A stretch of 64,000 bases of DNA from Nipponacmea schrenckii. Its lineage: Eukaryota; Mollusca; Gastropoda; Lottiidae. The notes beneath the pieces were generated by a model. That model searched no databases. It was not told the DNA's origin and saw only the letters and a list, made by a program, of their open reading frames with translations. Location of the stretch: assembly GCA_030562195.1 (NCBI GenBank), contig CM060200.1, positions 8,432,001 to 8,496,000 on the forward strand. Direction: 5' to 3'. The translations under genes were made by a program, and so were the position numbers. Shown one piece after another: positions 10,220-21,953 of this stretch. Position 1 is the first letter of the stretch. Each line of letters starts with the position of its first letter.

Positions 10220-11819
10220 TTTGTTTTCGAAATGACTATTTTTTTTTTTTTTGTCTCTTTCTGGTCACGCTCCCCAGCCATAACTGCAAATGTCTTACAC
10301 AATCTAGCGTGATATTGTAACGTAATCTTGTGCTCGTTGTTGTTTAAATGTAAAATGACGCATTTTTGTTCTACCGGAAATGACGTAGAACGTCACAAAT
10401 TTTATTTTTGTTTACTAACTCACGGCTCGTTATTTTATCCAATCTGGTTCGGACTTTTTTTATTTACTACTTATAACTTAGATTTACATAATAGCAGTTT
10501 AAAAATTTTGAAATTTTTATTTTGTTGCTGACTTTTTCATTTTAAAATTTAACACTTTTTCTAACTTTTGCAATTTTGATTAGATCGAAATCAAAATTTG
10601 CAGTTAGATAAACATTTTTCTTGTCAAGAAAAATCTGTTTTCAAAATGTCGACATCACTTCCGGTTTCGGCGTCATACGTCGCTAAACTTCGAATTTTCA
10701 CTTCCGGAATTCTAAAGATATTTGAATTTTTTTTTTTGCAATTAGTTACTATTAACCCATAATGATTTTATAATTAACAAAAATTGAACCGGAAGTAACA
10801 GATCAGTCGCCATCATTAAACCACTTACTTTTGTAAAGTGAAAAATTGGGCCTAAGGGGTTAATCGGACAATTGTAATTTTGATGTCTATGCAATCTTCA
10901 ATCGATTGCTAACAATTCTTAGGAAGCCGAATTTTGAATTTCGATTTAGCTTACCTTTCATTTCCGGTTCTTTTTTTTCACTCAGTGCCTAATTTTCCAA
11001 CGTTCATATATCGTGACCTTGACCTTCGGTCACCATGTGACCTGCACAAAAGTTGTTGCCCTTGTCGAGATCTATCCATTGATGTCTTCATTTTTGTTGT
11101 GAAATGTCAACTTCCGGTTTTACAGCCATTTGAAAATTGCACTTTTTAACTTCGAAGAGCTCTGTCACGTGACCTCATTTACATACGTCAAAATTTCTTT
11201 TATGTCCTTATTACGCGTAATTTATTCTTTCCAATGGTGTATAACACTTTATATTTTGATCAAAATTGCGCTTTTAAATATTAGAAAATTTTGTTCTTAG
11301 TTCTATATTAATTGTGCGTGATTTATGAAAAAGCACGTGTTTTTTTTTTAAATTTACGTCTTATTTTTTCACAAAAATTGGTAGATGAGTAGACAAAAAA
11401 TTATCATTAAAGATTCCGATAAAACATTTTCCGAAATTAGCCGGAAACGTCCGAAAATGACCAAAAAATGAAGAAAATCACAGAAATCGGAATTTTCGGA
11501 TTAAATTTTTGCACAAACTTGCAATTTTTTTATTCCACAGAATTAGTACCATCAATATCTTCATTTTGTATGTATGCCATTTATGCAAATTCCTAACCGT
11601 TTGATCGCCATCTTGAAATATGCAAATTATTGGAAAAATACTACTCGTCCGCCATTTTTAATCCTATTTTTTCAGACTTGTTTTAAAATATAATTTGGAT
11701 AAATATCTAGGTCCTCTAGTGGCATATTTTTCGATTTCAAATTTGTCTTTGGACCAGGTCCTGCCAAAGTTTTTCAAAACTGACTTCCGTCTGAAAGTTC
11801 ATAACTTTTGAACTCTACC

Positions 11820-11832
11820 ATATGCATCCTTT
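11820..11832. repeat. 13-bp target-site duplication, left
   Basis: atatgcatccttt, identical to 12056-12068 on the other side of the truncated non-LTR insertion. Confidence 0.8.
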
Positions 11833-12055
11833 TGATCTCAAAACAACATCATCAGAGAGGCACTGGACTGGAATCCCCAAGGGCATAGAAGACAAGGACG
11901 ACCTTTACATAGCTTGAAAAGAATAAGACTGAAAGAGCTAGGAAGGATTGGCAAGACCTGGAATGAAGCAAAAAGAACAGCTCATAATAGAGTGAGATGG
12001 AGAACGTCTGTAGCAGCCCTATTCTCCGCAAGGAACGAAGAGGACTAACTTACTA
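11833..12055 (+). mobile_element. Severely 5'-truncated non-LTR retrotransposon insertion with TSD
   Basis: The open frame ending in TAA at 12046-12048 encodes a C-terminus with ALDWNPQGHRRQGRP, then GKTWNEAKRTAHNRVRWRT and SARNEED. This is the characteristic C-terminal end of RTE/CR1-like endonuclease-reverse transcriptase polyproteins (WxPxGxRxRGRP...W...A.dR..WR..v.aL). About 66-70 residues remain without frameshift or stop. The 3' UTR is only about 8 bp. A 13-bp duplication, atatgcatccttt, flanks it at 11820-11832 and 12056-12068, so this looks like a real target-primed insertion that lost nearly all of its 5' sequence. Confidence 0.85.
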
Positions 12056-12068
12056 ATATGCATCCTTT
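12056..12068. repeat. 13-bp target-site duplication, right
   Basis: atatgcatccttt, identical to 11820-11832. Confidence 0.8.
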
Positions 12069-12486
12069 ATTTTTCTGCACAATCATCTTCATTGGCTAAA
12101 GGTTCATATGATACCTTGATTTCTAATTTTAGTACAGAACATATGGATTAATAGGGATCCAAAAATTGGTAATTTGCATATTTCTCGTATCTTCAGATGG
12201 TTATATCTCATGAACAAGACTCTTGGCAACATTCTAATTGACATTATTGGGTGTGAGTTTTATCAGCTTTCTAACAATATCTTTATTTTAGCTATAGACC
12301 GAAAACTGATGAAAATACGCCTAGTAGAAAATAAGCGATTTTAACATTCATATTTTTTTTATATTTAGTTCTATTTAACTTAAAAACAAAATTCGAACAG
12401 ATTTATAATGTGCAAATTCCCAGCTTTCAAGCAATATATAAATCATTATGTATAAATAAAAATTGCGAAAAGTTTAAGAATAAAAT

Positions 12487-14180
12487 TACACTCTAATTAA
12501 ACAGATATAAATGCAACAGGTCATAAAATCTGATTGTGTTAATTTCTTATCTTTTGGTCAAGACACAAATTTTGACATTTCCAGTTAAAGTATCCCCAAC
12601 CAATCAAAACAAGTCATTAGACTTTGTGGGCGTGGTTAAACCCAGATATTTTACATCACTGTGTGTATTTTTCTTTCAATCGAAATAGGGTCTCGGAGGA
12701 TCAGTCAATATGTGTTATTTTGATGGACATGTATATAGAATCTATAACCGATTGCCGAAATTTATATGGAAACTGATTTTTGAATTTTTAATTTGATTTT
12801 GATTTAATTACGATTAAAAATTATAAAAACTTCGAAGGTGTATATTGTGACGTTGACCTTTGGCGATCTTTATACCTGTACATATGTGATACGTTCTATC
12901 CAATGACATATTAAGCTTTATAGCAAAATGTAAACTTTCGGTTTATCGGCATTTAAAAATTGCGAATTTTTCCTATAAAACGGTCAATTCACAAATTTTG
13001 ACATTTCCAGTTGAAGTTTCCAAAACAAGTCAATGGACTTTGTGGGCGTGGTTAAGCCCAGATATTTTTACATCACAAACCTTAATGATTGCCAGTCTAT
13101 TAACAAGCTCAAATGTCACGTGTTAAATCATGAATAAATCATCTCTCCCAATAATCGCAAAATCAATCTACATCCTTAAATGACAGCCAGGAGACCAACA
13201 AATTCTAAATAGCCCGAAAGCTGCAGAACTGTTACAAACAGGTCTAGTTATTCTTTCCAATGGTGTATAACACTTGATTTTTGATCAAAATTGCACGTTT
13301 TAAATTTGCAAATTTTGTAATTTCTTCTATACTAACTCTTTAAATCGAAATAGGGTCTCGGAAGATAATTCAATTTGTGTTATTTTGATGTACATGTATA
13401 TAGAATCTATTGCCGAAATATATATGGAAACCGATTTTTGAATTGTTATTTTGATTTTGATTTTTTTACGATTAAAAATTAATCCAGTTAAAATGATTCA
13501 AAGATATTATATATCTTAAATAAAAGGAATGATTGTTCATTTCTCGTTGTGGGCGATGTATGATATGGAATATTTGGAAGGAAATGACAACCTTTAGAAT
13601 TTTAAATAATATTCTCTTAAGCAAAAATAATGTACAATTGAGAGGACTAGTGGTATAAGGGACGCAACTCTATAAAATACTCTCTTAAAGATGTAAAGCC
13701 GCGCTGTTAATTTGATGGCTCTATGTTATACCATAGCAACTTGCCACAAATTGCAGGATCTAATGTTCCTACTACACCTAAATTAAGATTGATAAATAAA
13801 TAAATAAACAAAATAAAAGTATCAACGATCTGGAAAGTTAATTTAATCCGAGATCAATTTGTATTCTCAAATAAGGTGTTATGTCCCTTTATGACCACAA
13901 ATTTGTTTTTTCGACGTTTTGTTTTACACACTAATTAAACAGATATAAATGTTACAAGAAGAGTTAAGAAGATAATGCAACAGGGCAAAAAGTCAAATTG
14001 TGTTAATTTCTTATCGTTAGGGCAAGACAAATTCTGACATTTCCAGTTTAAGTATCGCAACCAATCAAAACAAGTCATTATACTGAGTAGGCGTGATTAC
14101 GTTCTATTTTAAATGACGGAGATATAACACATTCTAAATATCTCGGAAGCTGCACAATTGTTACAAACAGGTCTAGTTAT
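12487..14180 (+). repeat. Cluster of interleaved diverged direct repeats
   Basis: Several blocks recur in the same orientation. The block with aattaaacagatataaatg, then gacatttccagtt and gtgggcgtggttaa, lies at about 12487-12660, partly at 12996-13077, and again at 13926-14100. The block with cgaaatagggtctcgga and acatgtatatagaatctat lies at 12680-12800 and 13345-13450. The block ending gttacaaacaggtctagtta lies at about 13178-13252 and 14109-14176. A block with ctttccaatggtgtataaca lies at 13253 and also outside the cluster at 11228. The pattern suggests repeated insertion or duplication of a non-coding repeat family; no ORF is associated. Confidence 0.7.
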
Positions 14181-14379
14181 TATTATGGAATTGGATATTA
14201 TAAATGCAACGTTTCACCCATGCAATAGAAGGGACGCGCACTGCCTTGGTACCGTCTAACGGTTCTAGTTTTGATTGTCATTATAGGCTTACACTGAAAA
14301 TGTTCTTCTGTAACATGGTGTTATATAGCTCAATAATGCACATTGGTATCCTGGATAAATTATAAATTATTAATTTCAT

Positions 14380-14582
14380 TTATGTCTAGTTAGTCTTTTA
14401 GTCTCTAGGTATTTTGTACAAACTAACTATGTCATTGTAGACTTACACTGTGATAACAGGTATTTAAATATGCAAATTACACCATAACGTTATTAAATGT
14501 ATACATTGTACCATTGTTGTAACATTAGTACCATGGCTAATTGCCATATAGTGCCAATAAATGAATTGAATTGAATTGAATT
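14380..14582 (+). mobile_element. Probable LINE 3' tail with (AATTG)n microsatellite
   Basis: The sequence runs through gtaccatggctaattgcc and gtgccaataaatgaattg into a TTGAATTGAATTGAATT tract. An AATAAA signal followed by a short pentanucleotide tail is typical of 3' ends of CR1/L2-like LINEs and the SINEs that borrow them. No ORF is attached upstream. Confidence 0.5.
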
Positions 14583-15755
14583 CAAGGATAAACTCTACTT
14601 AGAATTAACAGACATGCCCCATAATGGACACTGATAACTAATATAAATGAATTGAATAAAAGGTTTTATTTCAGGGTAAGTTATCAAACAACTGCAACAC
14701 AATTTGAAATGAACAATTTGAGAGTGTACATTAAAATACAGTTAAACATATAACACACCTAAAATTAAATTTTGATTTTAAAACAGAAATAATGTTAACA
14801 GAAAATCAAGATTAAGCCCTTTACTTGTGCAGTATTGATCAAAAGTTAATGAAAATGATAACAGATGGTTGTAGGAAATCAAATCAGTTGAGCTTGAACT
14901 CTATTTAAAGTGGACCAGGCTTTATTTGTTTCGGACAATCTATCGACAGCCTCAAACACATGAAATCGTTTGGTTAGCTAATCAGAAATAGTCTACAGAG
15001 CTTACCTTTGAAATTTGAGCCTTCAAATCCATGTGTATCCTTAATTATCCGTGTTTGAAAAATCATAATGACTTAAGAAATTACGAACGTCCCGCCATAT
15101 TGGAAAACGGTTCGTCTTGATATTCAAAGAGTTATCCTTCCCGTCGTGCAATAGCGGTCATCTATATAAACAGACTACAACGCATTTTTCAATTGTAGAC
15201 TTTGTCAACAGGACACACAATTTTCAGACTGACTGGAGACCAGCCGCGTACAGCACGGAAAAAAAATGAAAAGTGAAATTTTTTGTTTGAAGCATGTTTC
15301 AAGGTATTTTGCTATTTTCTCAGAGCTTGAATATTTCTGAGGACTGTTAAATGTAACAAAGGCCCAAAACGACCCCTAAAAATCAAGCCCCTTTAAAGCT
15401 GTCGAAATACGATCATAATTGTAAGCAATTCTAGTTCCATTTTGTTTCCCTTGGACCACATACCTAATATTAAGGCCTCTGTATTGATATTTAATTCAAA
15501 GGTTACTTTTTTTTCTTGTATAAATTCAAAGGGTAGGCCTACTAGTTATTGTTGGGGGTGCGGATCGTACAAAGAAGCCAGAGGATACATCTAATGACAT
15601 TATAGAAGTGAACAAAGTAGAATTCATTTTACATTCTTTCTGGTCAAAGAGGTCGCTGTCCCCTCCACTTCCTCGTCCCCTCCACTTCCTCCCCCCAAAA
15701 ATATGATTATATGCCCATTTAGCATTCTGTATAGCAGAAGAGTCAAAATGAATTA

Positions 15756-15778
15756 AACAAAAAAAAAAAAAAAAAAAT
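15756..15778 (+). repeat. Poly(A) tract upstream of MRPL15
   Basis: An A-rich run of about 20 bases about 95 bp before the MRPL15 start codon. It is either simple sequence or the tail of a retroposed fragment. Confidence 0.6.
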
Positions 15779-15872
15779 CAACTGTGTTTTGTCTCAAACA
15801 GAGTAGTTTCCCTTATATCAATCACTCTTTAATAGAAAAAAAAGAAGGGTAGAAGAGTGTAATGGTAAAATC

Positions 15873-18273
15873 ATGACTTCGAATGGAATCAGGGAGAGAG
15901 CTTTAAATTTAGTGAAAACACTACCAAGATTATCTTTAGGTAATCTGAAACGCCTGTCAGAGAATACAGGAAAGGTAATGTTCGATTTCTTTTATTAATT
16001 GAAACATCATTGCCAACTCAAACATTCTATTGAGACTTTTTAGATTGTCTTTTGACTGAGAACATATCAAATGCAAATGATTTGCATTTAGTCTGGTTGC
16101 TATCATTTTTTACCATAAAATGTTGTATTTCTGTAGCACTGTAGCACTCTAAATCTATTCAAATGCCAAATACATGTTAGGGTATTGTATGGCTTTTCGG
16201 TCACCTATTCATCAAGTAAAAAAAAATAACTTTTTGTTCTAGCTCTGCCTCAGTGAGTAGCCTAGGCTGAGTCTAGCTCTTTGTCAGAGCCTTTGCTTAG
16301 CTGTTTGATGGACCATTAATTGTGTTTTCTTCTGTGCTAAGCTTTAATTTAGATGGAGTGCCGAAAAGCAAAGAGGGCGATAGTGTCCACAGCCATAGGC
16401 CTATTGACTTATCAAACATTAATAATTCCTTCTTTTTCTAACACTTTTCAGCCTAAACAAAGACGGAGGGATAGAGCGTCAGGAAAAACTCATGGCAAAG
16501 GGCACAAAGGTCAAGGTCAAAGGATGACATTGCCAAGACTTGGTTTTGAAGGTTCAAATACACCTTTTTACCTCCAAATACCTAAAGAACCCTACTACAA
16601 AAATCATGAGTAAGTGCCTCATACAGTTTGTTGCTTTTTTTTTTTATTAACATCTTGCTATTTAAGGAATGATTCTACAAAAAATGTTAATCAAAGCAAT
16701 GCTGATGTTTGTCATGATTTATGTATGATGAAGCTGGCACATCCTCTTACTTCAGTGAAGAACAAATAAATTGTCTATTTTTATATATTATAATAATTAA
16801 AGGGATTGTGTTGAGACTTGTTAAATACTGGAAATAATCAAATATTTTCGTTAATTTATTATTTTGATTATGTGATATCATAATTTTGAATAATTTGATT
16901 ATTAAAGGGAGATAATAGGTCTTAGAATGAAGATAAAATTTGAAAATTTCAAACTTGGCCAATAAGATCTCTATTTTATCAGTAAATATACCTCCCGCCA
17001 TAAATGGAAAAAAAAACTTTATCCTTATTAATTATCCATAGCGATGAATTCTGAAAAAAACGCTAAATCTATTCTGTTACTTTTTGACACCAGGTTATTT
17101 CAATGATGAATATATACTCTTATTGATCATTCTTAAGAACTAAATTTTTATGTTCATGCTAAGACAAAGTATCACTTCAAACATTCGATGATAGATCTCA
17201 GTTTGGTAAAAAATGCCCTAGTGGTGCAATCAAACTTTTGTACTTCTAAACACTGATCAATCTATTTGACTTATTTCAGATTGAGAAAAGAATATGTGCC
17301 ATTGTCGTTATTACAACTGCAGCGTATGATAGATTTGAATAGAGTAGATAAAAGCCAACCTATAGATTTAACATCATTATGTAATACTAAGTTATTAGTA
17401 GTAGATTGGGAAAGAAAACAGGTTGGAGTCTACTTAACTGATCATGTATGTATTTTTACTATTTCACCTATCTTATACATGTACCCAATTTGTTTAAAAT
17501 GTTTATCTTAATGTAAAGAAGTAAATTTTGATCAGCAGAGTCAAAAGTTGGTATTATTTATAAATTTTTTATGTGCATTGGGGACACTGATTGCATCAAT
17601 GAATGAGTATTTTGTCAACTTCTCTCGAATTTTGGTTTTCAGTTTTAGGTGTAGTTACCTCCCTTGTACTGTGCTAGATTATTGTTGTCTGAAGCGAAAA
17701 TTAAAACTTATTATCTCCCCTGTCATTTCCCAGCAGCATATATCTATATATAGTACAATAGGGAACAGACACATCATTCAAAGTCTTTATTTGTAGGGTG
17801 CAGAGTATTTTGATGCCAAGATCAATTTGGAAGTACAGAAAGCTGATGAATTAAGTATTGCTGCAATAGAAAGATGTGGGGGAATTATAACTACAAGATA
17901 CTATGATCCTCACAGTCTACATGCTGTTTGTAATCCAGCTAAATTCTTTGCTCGAGGTATCCCCATACCATTTTGTAAAGTACCACCCAAAGATGAACTA
18001 GAATTCTACTGTAGAGCTGAGAACAGGGGATATTTAGCCAAGCCTGAAGAAGTTTTGCAACATCGTTTTATATTGGCTCAAAGATATGGCTATATGCTGA
18101 AAGATTTTGAGTCTAAAGAGGAGGAAGAAATGCTATTAATGAAAAAGGAGCCACAGCAGATTTTCTATGGACTGAAGGCAGGCTGGGTAGTGAATCTTAA
18201 AGATAAATGTATATTGAAACCAAAAGGGACTGTCCATGAACAATATTATAAACTTCGTGAAGATTCAGCCTGA
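15873..18273 (+). CDS. MRPL15: Mitochondrial large ribosomal subunit protein uL15m, four exons, complete
   Basis: Exons are 15873-15974, 16452-16609, 17280-17445 and 17797-18273. All junctions are GT-AG, and the joined frame is 903 nt (300 residues plus TGA). Exon 1 starts [20 protein letters not shown], a basic amphipathic N-terminus suited to mitochondrial import and similar to the RALDLLRGLPR start of the vertebrate protein. Exon 2 holds the Gly/Lys/Arg-rich rRNA-binding segment of L15 proteins ([14 protein letters not shown], then [14 protein letters not shown]). Exon 3 has [20 protein letters not shown]. Exon 4 has [15 protein letters not shown] and YYDPHSL, ending in a [21 protein letters not shown] tail. 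Length and order match animal MRPL15 (about 296 aa). The protein is a structural component of the 39S mitoribosomal subunit. Intron 2 contains a MITE-like element. The start is the ATG that opens the homologous N-terminus. Confidence 0.96.
16902..17180. mobile_element. MITE-like TIR element (family A) in MRPL15 intron 2
   Basis: The left end is ttaaagggagataataggtc followed by ttagaatgaagataaaattt. The right end, in inverted orientation, has gatgaatatatactcttatt and ttttatgttcatgctaagac, then tatcacttcaa. It has the same inverted ends as 7353-7863, is about 280 bp long and has no coding capacity. Confidence 0.75.
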
Positions 18274-18402
18274 TTGTTTTCAGTCAGAAAGAAATCGTTT
18301 AGCTTTGATTAGTCTTATTTCTAGTATTGATATAAAAATTGAAAAAACATTAATGCTTGTTTTTTTTTCTTAAATCTTAAATTTCATGAATAATCCTTCA
18401 CA

Positions 18403-19462
18403 TTAATGTGATACAGCGTCTTAGAATTGAATAAAATTTAGACTCTGAAGAATGGTTAGTATGAGTATATATTCATCAGTGAACTTACTTGCCATCATAT
18501 CATAAAGTATCAGAATCCCTGTGAAATCTGGAAACCAAAAAACTAAGTTATTACTGAAAATACATGTAGTCAATTTTTAAACGCCCACATGAATATGTGG
18601 ATGCATATTGTGGTCGCCGACGACTTTTGTTGTAGACACTATAGAAGCTAAAACTTTTTACAGATTTAATAATGAAACTTATTGGAATTTATCAGGCGGT
18701 GGTCAAGTTTGATTTTTCGATGAACAGTGTTTGAGTTATTGCCCCTGGCTCTATATTTGTTGTAGACACAATAGAAGCTACGATTTTCAATGGGTTTTAA
18801 TGAAACTGTGTTGATAAGACGGCAGTCTGGTTCGAATTTGACGATTTTATGATGAACGGTTTTTTGAGTTATCGCCCTTGAATTATTCAAATCACTCAAA
18901 ATTTTATTGTGATTGCAATAGAAGCTACTTTTTTCAATGGATTTTGATGCAACTTGGTGTGAGCATTGAAATTAATAAGACGCCGGTCAAGTTTGAATTT
19001 GCTGATTTTTCCATGAAGAATTTTTTTTAGTTATTGCCCTTGAATTATCAAAATCGCGTTAAAATTGTATTTTGAGTGCAATAAAGGTGTAATTTTCAAT
19101 GGATTTTGATGCAACTTGGTGTGAGCATTAGATTTGAAAAGGCGGCGGTCAAGTTCGAATATGAAAATTTCGATTAATGATTTTTGAGTTGTTACCATTG
19201 ACAAAACTGGTTGCAATAGAGGCTACATTTTTCATTAGATTATGATGGAACATTGAGTGAGCATTGGCATTGATAACAATTTTCAATGAATGTTTTTTCA
19301 TTATTCAAATTCAATGCTGCCATTGGCGTGTATTACCTTGCCTGATTATATAAGGTTTCTATTATGTTATTTATGGCAACAGGTTTATCTACTGATGAAT
19401 ATATGCTCTAATTGGCCAAGTTAAAAATTTTATGTTCATTCTAAGACTCAGTATTTCTTTAA
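18403..19462. mobile_element. TIR element (family A) enclosing a tandem array, about 1.06 kb
   Basis: The left end has gatacagcgtcttagaattg and then gtatatattcatcagtgaac. The right end is the inverted counterpart, gatgaatatatgctctaatt ... ttttatgttcattctaagac, closing in tttctttaa. The interior (about 18610-19290) is an array of diverged repeats of about 130-160 bp. No transposase ORF is visible. It begins about 130 bp after the MRPL15 stop codon. Confidence 0.65.
18610..19290 (+). repeat. Tandem array, about 130-160 bp unit, roughly five copies
   Basis: Units are marked by (a/c)aatagaagcta at about 18643, 18770, 18918, 19078 and 19214. Each is followed by ttttcaatgg(a/g)ttttgatg, a (g)gcggtcaagtt(c/t)gaat motif and gagttattgccc(t)tgaatt. 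The copies differ in length and are diverged. A minus-strand ORF across part of it (18666-18899) is best explained as a shadow of the repeat. Confidence 0.85.
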
Positions 19463-20169
19463 GAGGAGGACGTGTTCACTGTACAAGCTTCAAAAAAAGA
19501 AATTCTGCTTGTTTCCAAATTGATAATGAAACAAGTTTATTCTAGCAGATTTATTTATATTTATAGTAATCTATAATCATGGTAATCTAAGCAAACATGT
19601 TTTTATTAAAGGCATTCAAATTTTAAGGCTTTTGGTATATGGGGACACTAGAACCATCAAACTAATGGCTTTACCGCTAGTTATGTCATAATCGAAACAA
19701 AGTAGTATAGAATAGTAGGAGCCGGAAATTAGGTAGTACTTAAGAAAATTCCTGTTGAATCCCTTACGAAAAATAAAACTGAAATTTAACAAGAACAGCC
19801 CCTACCTCCAATTAACAAACTTTATTGACACTCCAAATTCTATTCTTAAACATAAGCACTCAATAATCAACCAAGTGGAAGAGGGTTTTTGAGTGTGTAA
19901 CCTAGTGTAAATCGTCCAAAATACATCTTGATATTCTATAGACTTGAAACAAGAATACAAGAAGTCAAGCGACTAATGTCTTTTGTATGAAAACAACAAT
20001 GGCAATCCTTCAGATTTTGCTGTAAGTCTATTGTACTACTAGGTCGTAGGTAATTAAATTTAGACGATTAAAGAAAAGGACATATATAATTAGAGACACC
20101 TGGAATATATATTTTTCGTATTTCCAGAATAGATACTGCACAAAATAATATTAGAATTATTCAGGTCTT

Positions 20170-20425
20170 TTAAGGGATTATAGTTCTCAAGAAAGGTCAA
20201 TATGAGAGTATATTCATCAGGGAACTTATCTGGTGTCATAAAGTAACATAATTCTTTAAAATCTTGAAAACTCGCAAAACAGTTATTTTTGAAAAACGAT
20301 TAATCAATTTATTAAGCGTTTTTCAATAATCAAATGCATCTTTATGGATAATTACTTAGTTTTTTGCATGTTTATGGTTTTTTATGTTATTTATGGTAGC
20401 AGCTATTAAATACCTTACCCTTTAA
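20170..20425. mobile_element. MITE-like TIR element (family A), partial
   Basis: It contains ttctcaagaaaggtcaatat, tattcatcagggaacttatc and ggtgtcataaagtaaca on the left. On the right are the inverted ttatgttatttatggtagca and ccctttaa. The outermost left-end motif (the gcgtcttagaatg block) is missing, so this copy carries a terminal deletion. A short internal inverted repeat (aaaaacg..attaatcaatttatt..cgtttttc) lies in the middle. Confidence 0.65.
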
Positions 20426-21908
20426 GTGGGCTGATCGGATCTGCACCGAAATTTCGAAAAATTGACAACTAGCTCATCCGAGGGTGCATGCATATTCATT
20501 GAGCTCAGGTCGGCCTTTTTTAGCCACGAAAGGAGAACAAAACTAATTCTATGGAACTCCTAGTTTTTGGTGGCTGTAGATTTATTTTCGAATCCGAGCC
20601 GAATGCTATTTGCGTTAGTGTTTGGATCTTTACTGAAACCACAGGCATCAAAAGGAAAACCTGAATCTTCAAACAGAAGCTGTAAGAATTACTTGAACGC
20701 AATGGCGGCTGCAATTTTGGTTGGTGTGTCAACAAATTCTATTCACTACCTACATCTTCATGTTTTTATCAATTTTGACTTTCAAATATTCTTACAAAAA
20801 TTAAATGGTTTCGTTTCGTCATAGTATTTCCCCTTTTCGCGCAATATTTTACTTCCGGTTAATTCTTTTGGTCTGTTGGGATTTACACTAACCCAGATAA
20901 AAAGCGATAAGCTTACAGGGTCTTGTGGATTGCCAGTATCTTAAGTGGAATATGTCCTAGATTTCATTCGTGAAAAACACAAATTTTCTAGAACATTAAG
21001 TGAACAATGTTAACATCTTGAAAATATGTAAAATTCAGAGTAAATAAATATTCGGCGTCTTGGCCAGAAGGAAAAAGAACTGATTATAGCTGTGCTCGAG
21101 GCCTGTAGTTTAGATTTGAAGACTTGATTAAAGATATAAAAGATATACTGTTATATTATGACTGTTTATGTAAAAAAGATTCATTTAACTCGAAGGCAAA
21201 TAATAGATAATAAAAGCTATGAAATTGTTTCAAGTCACTCATATTAATGATAAAAAGCATAACTTGGATTTCAAATAATATATTCAGATAGAACTAGATA
21301 GGATAAGGCGTCATCAGATTTCATTTATTGACGTATTATCCCAAACGTACCAGTGTTATATCGAACGAACGTAACAAAAAGTAAAGGTTATCACACATGT
21401 CAGCTATCAGCATTTGCGCATTTCCTTGTAGCATCCATTTTCAAAACACTTAAGAAATAAATTTCCATATTTAAAAAAAAAAAATGGTTTTCAAACACAC
21501 GTACCAAAATTTAAATTAAGTCATGCCGATTTTGGTGTTTTTCAGTTTTCAAAGATATAAATAATAGTTCTAAGCACTATAATAAGATTATCAAAGATTT
21601 ATAATTATAAAAATACTGCAGCCTATAACCTCGGGATGGGTGAACCGCAAAAGGTTTAAAAATGTATTTCCAATGGGGTTCCAAACTTAAAATAACAGTT
21701 TGGATATTATTATGTTCGATTTTGGAAATGAAATGAATGGAGTTTTACGTCCTACTCTTCTGCATCTTATGAAAAATTAATTGGAACTTAACTTATTTCA
21801 TCGCTAAAAACCCGGTCTTACCAAATCACATTGTGTAAATCGAATTTTGTTCTACAGAAAACTGCGTAATTTCTCTTGATGCCGATATTTTGGTGTCAAT
21901 TAGCATCT

Positions 21909-21953
<45 letters not shown>

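Noticed and set aside
18666..19216. Two minus-strand ORFs of 77 and 61 codons with similar sequence
   Set aside because: They are similar because they lie in the tandem array inside the TIR element. There is no sign of selection on either frame.
19380..19400. CTGATGA strings here and elsewhere (7788, 25072, 30952) considered as hammerhead cores
   Set aside because: None is followed by a stem II hairpin and GAAA at the right distance. The ones at 7788 and 19391 belong to MITE ends.
20460..20520. Octamer-like atgcatattcat followed by a TTTTTT run, considered as a Pol III gene
   Set aside because: No TATA/PSE arrangement and no recognisable small RNA between the two.
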